NCBI GenBank assembly: GCA_007258455.2
Contig: VDFB02296827.1
Span: forward strand, 1 to 64,000
Source of the DNA: Sequoia sempervirens
Taxonomy: Eukaryota; Streptophyta; Pinopsida; Cupressales; Cupressaceae
Reading direction: 5' to 3'
Length of the DNA: 64,000 bases
Positions within the stretch are counted from its first letter, which is position 1; the number at the start of each line of letters is the position of its first letter. The notes beneath the pieces are model-generated. The model was given only the letters and a program-made list of their open reading frames with translations, was not told where the DNA came from and ran no database searches. Of the stretch, positions 34,730 through 46,440 are shown one piece after another. Both the position numbers and the translations under genes were made by a program.

Positions 34730-37700
34730 TCACAATCGTACATGGACATGCAAGGATGAGTCCATTTTAGGTGTGCCACACAAACTTGTTTTACCTAAAG
34801 AGGAATGTTGTGAAAACCAACCATCATTTTCAAGTAAACTTGTGTTGTTTGAGAAAGAACATGATGAGTGGTTCAACCTGCAACTTTGTATGTGGCGTGC
34901 AAGTGTAACATGCATAATAGTATGTAATTAATTCTAAAATTGCAACAACAGATGTATTATTTTGGGAATATACGTTGGTTGTGGTGTGCGTGTATGTTTT
35001 AATGGAGAGGAAAGGTTAGAGGGAAACCAAAACCTTTGATGACAACCTTGTATGTAAAAAAAAGTGCATCCATTGTTGCCAACAATGCCAAAATGATAAC
35101 AAGTTTGTTGCATTTGTTGACAAAAAAATGAATCAGTAATAGAGAGAATGAGGAAAGGAAGAAAGGTGTAAAATGTCCTATTAACCATGATGTAAGCCAA
35201 TGCAGGTTGGAAAACACAGCGTGTAGTTGAACCTCCAAGAGGACATAATGACCGCAAGTAAATTCACAACTCCGCATGTAAATATAACTAAGATTTCAGA
35301 GTATATGGGGTGTACAAACCTCTTTTACCTGAGGAGGCATGTTGTGATATTCAACAATTATTGAATATCCATTTGGCATGAATTAACATGAGGAGCAAAA
35401 GAACATCTAGCAATTCATGAAATAAACAATTGAAGGTTGAACCACACGATGAGTGGTTCAACCTGCAACTTTGTATGTGGTGTAGTAGTGTAACGTGCAT
35501 AACAATATGTAATTACTTCTACAATTGCAACAAAAAATGTATTATTTTGGGAAGATACATTGGTTGTGGTGCATGTGTATGTGTTAAAGGAGAGGAAGGG
35601 TTAGAGGGAAACCAAAACCTTTAATGACAACCTTGTATGTAAAAAAAAGTGCATCCATTACTGCCAGCAATGCCAAAATGATAACACGTTTGTTGCATCT
35701 ATTGACAATTAAATGAATCATCAATGGAGAGAATGAGGAAAGGCAGAAAGGGGTCTATCAACCATGATGTAAGCCAATGCAGGTTGGAAAACACAGTGTG
35801 TAGTTGAACCTCCAAGTTGGCATAAAGACCGCAAGTAAATTCGCAACCCCGCATATAAATATAACTAAGATTTCAGCATATATGGGTTGTACAAACCTCT
35901 TTTACCTGAGGAGGCATGTTTTGATATTCAGCCTTCTATTTGGGGTGACTTAACTTGAGCAGCAAAATCACATCTAACAATTCATGAAATAAACAAGTGA
36001 AGGTTGAACCACACATTGAGTGGTTCAACCTAACATGCATAACAGTATGTAATTACTTCTATAGTTGTAACAACATATGTATTAATTTAGGAAGATATGT
36101 TGGTTGTGGTGTGTGTGTATGAGTTAATGGAGAAGAAAGGTTAGAGGGAAACCAAAACCTTTGATGACAACCTTGTATGTAAAAAAAGTACATCCATTGC
36201 TGCCAGCAACACCAAAATGATAACAATTTTGTTGCATCTGTTGACAAAAAAATGAATCAATAATAGAGAGAATGAGGAAAGGTAGAAAGGTGTAAAATGT
36301 CCTATCAATCATTATGTAAGCCAATGAACTTGGAAAACACATCGTGTAGTTGAACCTCCAAGTGGACATAGAGACCGCAAGTAAATTCTCAACCCCGCAT
36401 ATAAATATAACTAAGATGTCAGAGTATATGGGGTGTACAAACCTCTTTTACTTGAGGAGGCATGTTGTGATATTCAGCCTTCCGTTTAGCGTGACTTAAC
36501 ATGAGGAGCAAAAGCACATCTAGAAATTCATGAAATAACCAAGTGAAGGTTGAACCACACGATGAGTGGTTCAACCTGCAACTTTGTATGTGGCGTAGGA
36601 GTGTAACGTGCATAAAATTATGTAATTACTTCTACAATTGCAACAACAGATGTATTATTTTGGGAAGATACATTGGTTGTCGTGCGTGTGTATGTGTTAA
36701 AGGATAGGAAGGGTTAGAGGGAAACCAAAACCTTTGATGACAAGCTTGTATGTAAAAAAAAGGGCATCCATTGCTACCAGCAATGCCAAAATGATAACAT
36801 GTTTATTGGATTTGTTGAAAAAATAAATTAGTAATGTAAAGAATGAGGAAAGGCAAAAAGGTGTAAAATTTCCTATCAACCATGATGCAAGGCAATGTAG
36901 GTTGGAAAACACAGTGTGTATTTGAACCTCCAAGCGGACATAAAGACCGCAAGTAAATTTGCAACCATGCATGTAAATATAATGAATATTTTAGAGTATG
37001 GGGTGTACAAACCTTTTTTACCTGAGGATGCATGTTGTGATATTCAGCCTTTTGTTTGGGGTGACTTAACATGTGCAGCAAAAGCACATCTGGCAATTAA
37101 TGAAATAAACAAGTGAAGGTTGAACCACATGATGAGTGGTTCAACCTGCAACTTTGTGTGTGGCATATGAGTGTATCATGCATAACAGTATGTAATTACT
37201 TCTACAGTTGCAACAAAAGATGCATTATTTTGGGAAGATGCATTGGTTGTGGTGCATGTGTATGTGTTAATGGAGAGGAAAGGCTAGAGGGAAACCAAAA
37301 CCTTTTATGACAACCTTGTATGTAAATAAATGTGCATCCATTGCTGCCAGCAAGCCAAAAGAATAACACATTTTTTGCATCTATTGAAAAAATCATGAAT
37401 TAGTAATGGAGTGAATCAAGAAAGGCATAAATGTGTAAATTTTCCTATCAACCATGATGTTAGCCAATGCAGGTTGGAAAACATAATGTCTAGTTGAACC
37501 TCCAAGCGGACATAAAGACCGCAGGTAAAATTGCAACCTCACATGAAAAAAACTAAGACCTCATAGTACATGGGGAGTACAAACCTGTTTTACCTGAGCA
37601 GGCATGTTGTGATATCACGCCTTCCATTTGGGGTGACTTAACATGACCAGCAAAAGCGTATATGACAATTCATGAACTAAAAAAGTGCAGGTTGAACAAC

Positions 37701-37860
37701 ACGATGAGAAGTCCAACCTGCAACTTTATGTGTAGCCTATAAGTGTAATGTGAATAATAATATGTAATTACTTCTATGTTTGCTAGCAACGTCAAAAGAA
37801 AAAAACACGTTCTTTGCATCTGCTGATAAAAAAATGAATTGGTAAAGGACTGAATGAACA
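34730..37860 (+). repeat. ~570-bp tandem array, about 5.5 units
   Basis: The landmark aggttggaaaacac starts at 35,204, 35,781, about 36,325, 36,899 and 37,471 (spacing about 577, 545, 573 and 572 bp). Every unit repeats 'cctccaagcggacataaagacc', 'cctcttttacctgaggaggc', 'gcatgttgtgatattcag', 'gggaaaccaaaaccttt' and 'gcatccattgctgccagcaa'-type text (parts given). Units 35.4-37.1 kb also carry a perfect 12-bp inverted repeat, AGGTTGAACCAC / GTGGTTCAACCT, around a 7-nt spacer (35,434; 36,001; 36,547; 37,117), decayed in the last unit (37,689). The short ORFs here recur with the unit and are not called. Confidence 0.9.
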
Positions 37861-38029
37861 TAGGCTAAAACGCGTTTTTTTTGGTGCATTTATTTGTGAA
37901 ACATATGAAGAGTTTGAAAAGCAATTTTAACTGTAAACCACAATTGCAATAAATTGTGAAGCTCACTTGCATTGAAAACCATAGTGAATGAGATAGATAC
38001 TATGTTGACTTAAAAGATTCTTTATGCTA
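37861..38029. other. Junction between array and SMC2 fragment
   Basis: Short region with no recognised unit. Confidence 0.3.
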
Positions 38030-38440
38030 TTGATAAATTGACAAAGAAGCATGTGTAGTATGCACAAAGGCGAAGAGACAATGCAAATTTGGAGGCAGCA
38101 GGTTCTATAATTTATGAAATTGAAAAGGAATCTACTCTAAAAACCCTTGAAAACAAGGAGATCAAACTTAATGAGATAGATATTGTTTTAACTGAAGAGA
38201 TTCTTCCCACTCTTAAGAAGTTGAGGAAGGAGCATGTGCAGTATGTGCAATGGGAAAATCACAATGCGAAAGTGGATAAACTCAAGAGATTTTGTATTGC
38301 ATATGAATTTGTATGAGTAGAGAAAGTGAAAGATGATGCTATAACTGGGTTTGAACTAATAAAGTCAAACATTTGTGAACATAAAACTAAACATGACCAG
38401 CAAAAGAACATCAAGCAAAAAGAAACAATTCCACCCTTCA
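38030..38440 (+). pseudogene. SMC2 coiled-coil fragment
   Basis: The frame at 38,089-38,316 reads ESTLKTLENKE, NEIDIVLTEEILPTLKKLRK, EHVQYVQWENHNAKVDKLKR and FCIAYEFV, in the order and spacing of the SMC2 arm. After a stop at 38,314-38,316 it continues with VKDDAITGFELIKSN. Exon-like segments follow one another directly here, which fits a processed (cDNA-derived) or fused copy; I cannot confirm the exon boundaries. The ATPase head, hinge and second coil are absent. Confidence 0.75.
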
Positions 38441-39020
38441 GCTTACAACAAGCACAAATATATAAAATACAACCCAGTTTTTTCCAACTTGCCTATAGTT
38501 TATTGATTTGAGAAAGTTGAAACGTAATTTTTAGTCTACCTGAGACTTGTTATATATTTTGAAGATGTTCCTTTCATTACATTCGTATTGTGTAAACAAC
38601 AAAAGGTTTTCATTACAATCATATTGTCTGTATAATCAGAGGTTGGAAAACACGGGGCATTAAGAAACATGCAACCCACATAGTGTTGTAAAATCCTCTA
38701 TATATAAGAACGCAATTGGTTGGTCACCCCTCAGCTAAATATGGTTACTTTTATGTATCCCCCAGCTGCAACTCCCCCCCAAATTCTCCACCCTTCAGCT
38801 TTGTACAAGCTCAACAAACTAACTCACAATCCACTGTGTTTTCCTACCTGCCTATATTTTAATGATATGAGGAAATCCAAATGCAATTCATATTATAAGT
38901 AATAGTTTTGGTAAATTTTCAAGGTGCCTTTTCTTACATTGGTATTGTAAGGTGTTCATTACACTTATTTTCTCTATTTATAATTCAATGGAAAGCATTG
39001 GGTGTTAACGAACCTAAGAT
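38441..39020 (+). repeat. Diverged satellite-box repeats
   Basis: Box variants 'ggttggaaaacacggggc' (about 38,640) and 'ccactgtgttttcctacc' (about 38,835), with 'aaccctcagct..caactcc'-type text similar to the 11-12 kb and 42-kb segments. Confidence 0.45.
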
Positions 39021-40020
39021 CTTCTTAATACTTCAGAAGGAAGTGGGTACTAGAATGTATGAAATGAATAAGGAAACATCCATAAAAACACTTGAAAAGA
39101 AGCACACCAAAGTGTATGAGATATATAATGTATTGACTGAAGAGATTCTTCTTGCTCTTGAGAAGTTGGGGAAGGAGCATTTGAAGTATGTGCAATGGGA
39201 ATATGGCAATGCAGAACTTGAGCAACATGTAGTAGAAATTATGTAATGAAAAAGGAATATGCTCTAAAAACACTTGAAAAGAAGCAAACCAAAGTGAATA
39301 AGATAGATAATATATCGACTAATGAGATTGTTCTTGCACTTGACAACTTGATGAAGGAGCATTATGCAGTATGTGCAATGGGAAAATCTCAATGCAAAAG
39401 TGGATAAAGTCAATAACTTTTGTATTCCATATGAATTTATGCAAGAAAAGAAAGTGAGAGATGATGCTATAAGTGGAGTTGAACAAATGAAGTCAAATAT
39501 TCTTCAACTTAAGAATTCCATGGAACAAATACAATTTGAAATAGATGATAATGAAAAGGCAAAAACAAATCTTAGAGAAAAAAAAAAAAGAGAATTAGTT
39601 GGTTGGAGACATGAAAGCCCTATGTGAAAAGGTAGACAAGTTTTGTAAATAACTTATCAAACAGAAAACATTTGCATTCTCTAATCGGAAAGACACTCTC
39701 AAAGCTAAGCAAAGAGCGGCTACAAAGCTACACAAAAGTATTGAAGACATTCAAAACTCTATTGAAAAAATGGATGGTGTTGTCCTAAGGGCTAATGAGG
39801 GAGCAACTACTCCAAAGCTACAAATAAAAGATATGAAATAGAAGGTAGAAGCTCATGAAAAGGAATGCCAGGGGGTGATAACAGGTAACAGCAATGGGGA
39901 TGAGGAAAAATGTGTGACTGGTCAACTTGCAGATGCAAAAGCAATAGTTGGAACTGATAAAACTGAAGTAAAACAACATAAACACTACAATTAACCACTT
40001 GGAAAAGAAATTAAAAGATT
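39021..40020 (+). pseudogene. Longest SMC2 coiled-coil fragment
   Basis: Successive segments follow SMC2 order. GTRMYEMNKE, IKTLEKKH, NVLTEEILLALEKLGKEH and VQWEYGNAELEQ lie at 39,040-39,240. A second KTLEKKQ/NVSTNEI copy follows (about 39,265-39,340), then QWENLNAKVDKVNN, FCIPYEF, VRDDAISGVEQMKSN and FEIDDNEKAKTNL (39,364-39,590). After a frame change come GDMKALCEKVDK, FSNRKDTLKAKQRAATKLH and KSIEDIQNSIEKMDGVV. After a stop at about 39,838 come CQGVITG, NGDEEKC and QLADAKAIVGTD. That is about 250 codons of the arm between head and hinge, with one internal duplication. Condensin SMC2 compacts mitotic chromosomes; this copy has no ATPase parts. Confidence 0.8.
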
Positions 40021-41958
40021 AAACGAAAATTTTATCATCAAAATAAAAGGAGTTTAATTAATGGTGTTGACACACAAGTGTAATATAAAAGACACGAAGT
40101 TGAAAAAATAAACACAATAATGGAATGTGTGATTTTCAAGGCATTCATACTGTTTTGTAACATTCCATGTTGCAAAACCGTAGGTGTTAAGAAGCAAGCA
40201 ACCTACCATGAGACAACCCTTTACATTTAAACAAGGAGATTCAAATAACTGAAAACCACCATTGTGTTTTCCAAATTATAATTATTTTGAGCACTTTTTT
40301 TTTTAATCATGTGAAATTTAAACACAATGGAATGTGTGATTTTCACGAAATTCATACTGTTTTGTAACATTCCATGTTGCAAAATCGTAGGTGTTAAGAA
40401 GCAAGCAACCCACCATGAGACAACCCTTTACATTTAAACAAGGAGATTCAAATAACTGAAAACCACCATTGTGTTTTCCAAATTACAATTATTTTGTGCA
40501 CTTTTTTTTTTAATCATGCGAAATTTAAACACAACAATGGAATGTGTGATTTTCAAGACATTCATACTATTTTATAATATTCCATGTTGCAAAACTGTAG
40601 GTGTTAAGAAGCAAGCAACCTACCGTGAGACAACCCTTTACATTTAAATAAGGAGATTCAAATAACTGAAAACCACCATTGTGTTTTCCAAATTATAATT
40701 ATTTTGTGCACTTTTTTTTTCAATCACGCAAAATTTAAACACAACAATGGAATGTATGATTTTCACGACATTCATACTGTTTTGTAACATTCCATTTTGC
40801 AAAACCGTAGGTGTTAAGAAGCAAACAACCCACCGTGAGACAACCCTTTACATTTAAACAAGGAGACTCAAATAACTAAAAACCATTATTGTGTTTTCCA
40901 AATTACAATTATTTTGTGCATTTTTCTTTTCAATCATGCGAAATTTAAACACAACGATGGAATGTGTGATTTTCACGACATTCATACTGTTTTATAACAT
41001 TCCATGTTGCAAAACCGTAGGTGTTAAGAAGCAAGCACCCACCGTGAGACAACCCTTTACATTTAAACAAGGAGATTCAAATAACTGAAAACCACCATTG
41101 TGTTTTCCAAATTACAATTATTTTGTGCACTTTTTCTTCAATCATATGAAATTTAAACACAACAATGGAATGTGTTATTTTCATGACATTCATATTGTTT
41201 TGTAACATTCCATGTTGCAAAACCGTAGGTGCTAAGAAGCAAGCAACCCACCGTGAGACAACCTTTTACATTTAAACAAGGAGATTCAAATAACTGAAAA
41301 CCACCATTGTGTTTTCCAAATTACAATTATTTTGTGCACTTTTTTTTCAATCATGTGAAATTTAAACACAACAATGGAATGTGTGGTTTTCAAGACATTC
41401 ATACTGTTTTGTAACATTCCATGTTGCAAAAATGTAGGTGTTAAGAAGCAAGCAACCCTTCGTGAAACAACCCTTTACATTTAAACAAGGAGATTCAAAT
41501 AACTAAAAACACACATTGTGTTTTCCAAATTACAATTATTTTGTGCACTTTTTTTTTCAATCATGCAAAATTTAAACACAACAATGGAAGGTGTGATTTT
41601 CAAGACATTCATACTGTTTTGTAAAAATCCATGTTGCAAAATCCTAGGTGTTAAGAAGCAAGCAACCCACTATGAGGCAACCCTTTACATTTAAACAAGG
41701 AGATTCAAATAACTGAAAACCCACATTGTGTTTTCCAAAATACAATTATTTTGTGCATTTTTTTTTCAATCATCCGAAATTTAAACAACAATGGAAGGTG
41801 TGATTTTGAAGACATTCATACTGTTTTGTAACATTCCATGTTGCAAAATCGTACATGTTAAGAAGCAAGAAACCCACTATGAGACAACCCTTTACATTTA
41901 AACAAGGAGATTCAAATAACTAAAAATTCACATTGTGTTTCCCAAATTACAAATTACA
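40021..41958 (+). repeat. 209-bp tandem array, about nine units
   Basis: The landmark attgtgttttcc starts at 40,261, 40,468, 40,678, 40,888, 41,097, 41,306, 41,515, 41,725 and 41,932 (spacing 207-210 bp). Each unit has 'tttaaacacaacaatggaa', 'tgttttgtaacattccat', 'gttgcaaaaccgtaggtg', 'ttaagaagcaagcaaccc', 'gtgagacaaccctttacatt' and 'aggagattcaaataactg'. Units are close to each other, so expansion looks more recent than for the other arrays. No coding capacity. Confidence 0.92.
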
Positions 41959-42487
41959 TTATGTTGTAAAACCCTCTGCAACCTTAAATTGGTTAGCAAC
42001 CCTCACCTCGATTTGGTCAGTTTTCTCCTCCAACTCCTCCACGTGCACTCCAAACTTCAGCTTACAATGTGCAGACTGCAGAAAAGCACCTTGATTTGGT
42101 TGGTTTTCTCCTCCAACTCCTCCACGTGCACTCCAACCTTCAGCTTTCAACGTGCAAATTGGAAACTTATCGTGTTTTTGCCCTTCTTTCTCCAAACCAA
42201 AAACACACACATCAGTCTGCCTCCAATTTTCCCATGCCAAAAAAAATCTTTGAAAACAAAACTTCAGTGGGACCCAGTTTTATCGGTCGGTAAGAGGCGG
42301 GAAAACTGACCTAACGGCGTCGTTAACTCCTACCTACCATTTCCCGAATGTTTGGTCCTATCTACCAGTTTCGTCACTTTTATCCCCCATTTGGCGAGCC
42401 CACACTACGCCGTCTCATCATGTTATGTATGTTGTTATGTATGTTTTTATGCATTTTTGTATGTACATAGGTGCATTTTGCCTACAA
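41959..42487 (-). repeat. Right long terminal inverted repeat (partner 15.07-15.56 kb)
   Basis: Inverted copy of the left arm, ending tttttgtatgtacataggtg (about 42,455-42,474) and 'cattttgcctacaa'. An internal ~85-bp direct duplication ('ttttctcctccaactcctcc..gtgcactccaa', about 42,021 and 42,104) is absent from the left arm. The overlapping ORFs (124 aa plus, 93 aa minus) reflect open sequence in the arm and are not called as genes. Confidence 0.65.
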
Positions 42488-42564
42488 GTTAGTTGTCTCC
42501 TTTATCCACGGCATTTATGAATGGAAAAAAAAAGTTGTGCAGTTTCTTTTCACCCAACTGCACA
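42488..42564. other. Short flank between inverted repeat and MITE
   Basis: Contains the candidate right 9-bp duplication gttagttgt (42,488-42,496) and an A-run. Confidence 0.3.
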
Positions 42565-43008
42565 TAGGGGAGAGGACCCAGTACCGAAGCATGTTTCAAT
42601 AGTTGTGATAGTAGATGTTTATATAATGCCCAATATTTTTATCAATATTGGACCAATAGTTGTGACTTTAAAGTTGTTAGTGTTGATGATGACTACCCAT
42701 AATTAAACAAAATGTATTCCTTTGATCTAAAAAGCAACCAATCATGTGATTCCACATCAGGGCTCAATAAAACATGTTGTCAATGCACAAGTATTGGTCT
42801 CACTTTTTTTTTGGGGACTTTTTGGACACCTTGACAAAAAGCATGCTGATGTGCCATCATATTTGATGATGTGGCCCTAAAACCTTAGTTATAAGCAGAG
42901 GACTTGCCAAGTAAGCTGCTGTAAAAAATAGGGAGTGATTTGAAATTTCCACGTAGGATAATTAGAAGCATGAAGTTAGGGTTCACAACTACTGGGTCCT
43001 CTCCCCTA
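42565..43008. mobile_element. 444-bp MITE with perfect 19-bp TIRs
   Basis: taggggagaggacccagta (42,565-42,583) is the exact inverted complement of 42,990-43,008. If the outer TA on both sides is the target duplication, the element is 42,567-43,006 with 17-bp TIRs and a Tc1/mariner (Stowaway)-type TA target. The interior is non-coding and has its own small inverted repeat (gatgtgccatcat ... gatgatgtggc, about 42,847-42,874). Confidence 0.75.
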
Positions 43009-44700
43009 ATTTACTCTTGTTAAATAGAGGGCACATATATTCAGACAGAAGAAAGAATGCACAAGATAAGAATTCGAGCAAAATACATTCGTCACAAAAC
43101 ACAATAACAACATAGAAAAATTATGTTTACTTTTAGCTGTTCTTGAGTCCTGAAGGAAGGAATATAAGGCTCGAGCACTCAATGAAATTACTCACAGTGA
43201 AGGATGCTGACAAATATTCCACATAAAACTCCAATTCCTCTTCTCTAATACTCATGAAATAAATTGCTTCTCTCCTAGCCCCTATTGGGCTTTTGCGTTT
43301 ATCAAATTGATCTTGCTTCCCTCTCTATAAATTTAGTACAAGCTATACAAAACCTTGAAAAATCTAAAAGAAATTGTTGCATTAACATAGAATTAAGTTT
43401 CCCCTATTCCCTCCTGCCTGTTCTTCTCTGCCCTGAAGATAGGAGCAGCACTCAAATACAACGGTCTTAACCTGCAAGGAATGGTTGATTCAGGAACATC
43501 ACAACAGACTTATCAAGAGATGGTGCCAGCATTAAGATTCTCACCACAGACACCAGTGTAATCATGGGGGCTGTAGACATAGCTGGTGGGCACATACATA
43601 ATTCTAGGAACTTCTGCCTTGTTCTCTCCTTTGCATTGTCATGGGGACTGCACTCATAGTTGGTGGGCACATGCACAATTCTAGGAACTTCTGCTTTGTT
43701 TTCTAAAATGAGGTTTTTCTATTATAGTTGGTATGAGTTTTTCACAATTGATGTAATATTCGTGTAAATCTCGACATTTTGGATCATATTCTCCTCTTCG
43801 TAATGATAAATCATTGAATATAAACAAATTATCGATACAAAAATATATACAATTGATTAAAAAAACATCTTTTGAATACTTCTTCTGCTGTTTTTTTCTT
43901 ACCTCTTTAACAAGACAAATTTTAAACTAGCAATGCAGAAAATCAAGTGGCTCAAGCCTCTGCAAATCTGTGGCAGAGTGGGAGGAGATTAAGATGGTCT
44001 CAGACAAGATGTTTATTTTCTTGCATTTTTCTAATTTGCATTCCTGAAATGTGTTCTGCTTGTCTGGTTGGACTGTATCAATGGTCTGGATAATTTCAGC
44101 TTGTGAGTTAAGTGGGAGAGAAAGAGATTCAAATAAAAACAAATTAAAGTTTCCCACAATTTAGAACTGGTCGGCCATCAAATTGGTTCTGCAATTGTTT
44201 TTAAAGACGAATCTTTTTCTAAAGGGCCCATATAAAATCAAAGATAAGTTTTAGTGCTTTCCATTTGATGATTGATGGGATTTTAAAAGAAAGAACAAGC
44301 TAAAAGGTTCCAATTAGCACGACCAATATGTTGCCACTGTGAAAATTACGGGCCGATGTTAATCATAAAGAAAGGCAAGGAATATACCTGCCATTGATGA
44401 AAGAAAGAGAACTTTGCATCCCAGAGGTGAATTGAAGGCCCCAATCCAGAGTGCTTTAAAAGTTGGCATGTAGAGGAAGATATGACAGATCTCAATGACA
44501 GAAATCTTCCAAAGGAGTGACTAGTGTTTGATGCTTCCTTAAGTAATCATAACCATTAGTTTTCAAGAATGAAATTACTACTTGGCTATATGAAAAGAAG
44601 TTTGAAAATGGAAATGGTTCCAAGGTGGATTGTAGAAGAAGATAAAAAAAGTTGAGTATTTGAGACAATGTATAAATATTTGGGATTGAACAAAACATAG
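43009..44700. other. Low-information region with a 77-bp tandem duplication
   Basis: The segment 'catggggnctg ... ggtgggcacat ... attctaggaacttctg' occurs at about 43,563 and 43,640. Minus-strand frames (69 aa at 43,467-43,676; 76 aa at 43,927-44,157) show no recognised family. It is the least repetitive part of the window and could hold the end of a host gene, but I cannot support one. Confidence 0.3.
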
Positions 44701-46440
44701 AAATAATCTTCTATTTAACCATGTTGAGTAAATATGGTATGACATTCTCTAATAGATATTGGGAGATATTAAATTGAATTGAATTGTTTATATGAAAAGT
44801 AACGAAAAATTCTTTCATTTAATTAATGATAGTTATAAATATTATGATAGATTAATTATATATATTGTAGGGTTGCAAATGTATTGAATGCATTTGAATT
44901 TATGATATAAATTGACCTTTACACATTATAGTTGACTTCTCTTCAGCATATCTTTTTAATAATTTTTTAGGTTATTTTTAGTCTTAAAGTTGGGTACAAT
45001 TAGGTTATTAGCCTTTTTCCCAAAAAAGAAAAAAGTTGGATACAATTGTGTATGAATTGAAACACTTAATGAAATGATTTTTGGATTATATGAGATCTTA
45101 GTTTAGTATAATTAGTGAAAATTTGATTTGATCTGAATATAAAAAAATTCAGCTCTTGCATTCTTGTTAAATTGTAGTAATTTAAGTTACTACTAAGAAT
45201 TATCTATTATCTATTATTTTTTTTAAACTTATTAAATAATCATATTATTTTTGCACATCACACCATTTTCTTTTATTATAAGATGATTTTATTTCCCCCT
45301 TTTTATCTCTAATATTGTGGATTGTTAGAATGGTGGATCTAACACAAATCAAGTGGTTGTTTTTAAGTTTGCAATACTTAGAACATTCCATTATCACATA
45401 TTGACTATGAGTACGCTATATAGATAGTTAGAAGTATAGATATTAGAACTATCTAGATATTTATATAATTATATCCTAATTAAGATGTTATACAAGACAA
45501 TGGTATATACATGATCTGAATGCTTAGAATTGACAATAGCATTTGTGTAAGTTCATAAGGAGTAGGGTCCTCTTGCTTGATATTTTATCACTTTCGTTGA
45601 TCTAAACAATAGTATAGTGATAGTTTAGCTCATCTAAAAACATGGCCTGTTGGTAAGGTTAAAACCAATTATGCATTTCTAAAGTCTATACATTTGCTAC
45701 TATAATTATTGTCCATTATATGTTAATTCTTAATGAACCATGGTTTTGCATACACGTTGGACAAGTTTGGAGTTCCACTAATTTAGGTGAAAAAATAAAT
45801 ATATTATTTGTGCAAAGAAAATGAAATATATTAAAGTGTAGCATGTTTTAAATTCAAAACATATATAGCTCAATGAAATCCATATTTAAATTGTAAACCT
45901 TGCCAATTAACAAAGTTAGCTCTACCCTAAACCAAAACATGACATTTTCAAAGCTTTAGAATAAACATATAAAAACCATAACTAAAATATTGTTACATAA
46001 GTGTCTCTAAAGGGTGTGAAGTAATTAATGTCACATTGAGAACTAGACATTTAATGATTGAATGAAAAAATAAATGAAAGATAAAATTAAATCTAACAAA
46101 AAAACCAACATATAAAAATATATTCAAATAATACTTGAATATTCAATTTTTAAAAAAACTAGAATTAAACTAACTAAATTGCTTGAAACAAAACAAAATA
46201 CCATAACTTAAATTAAATTAATATACATGATCAAAAGAGATTCAAAAGCAAGTGTTAAAAATCGTCTCATTCTACTGTCAATGTTATGAAAATTTATGAC
46301 TCCTAAACCAAAAAATATAAAATGCAATGATTAAGAACACATAAAAGTAGAATGAAACTTTCTAGATACAAGGTGAAATATGTGATCTCAATTACAACCT
46401 ATGATTATCAATTGTGGTGCCTTATAATTATAGATATGAA
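44701..46440. other. AT-rich intergenic DNA
   Basis: No repeat structure, ORF or RNA gene recognised. Confidence 0.45.

Noticed and set aside
35434..35464. 12-bp hairpin as a transcription terminator
   Set aside because: Plant nuclear context, no gene upstream, and it repeats with each 570-bp unit.
35430..37310. Repeated small ORFs with a KVEPHDEWFNLQLC peptide
   Set aside because: They are translations of the 570-bp repeat and include its palindrome; several units lack the frame.
34730..41958. Regular repeats considered as a CRISPR array
   Set aside because: Units are 209-570 bp without short repeat-spacer alternation, and the DNA is plant.
41935..42309. 124-aa plus-strand and 93-aa minus-strand ORFs in the right inverted repeat
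   Set aside because: The left copy of the repeat does not preserve the frames, and both strands are open because of composition.
43927..44157. 76-aa minus-strand ORF as part of a host gene
   Set aside because: Looks protein-like in composition but I recognise no family and see no convincing adjoining exons.
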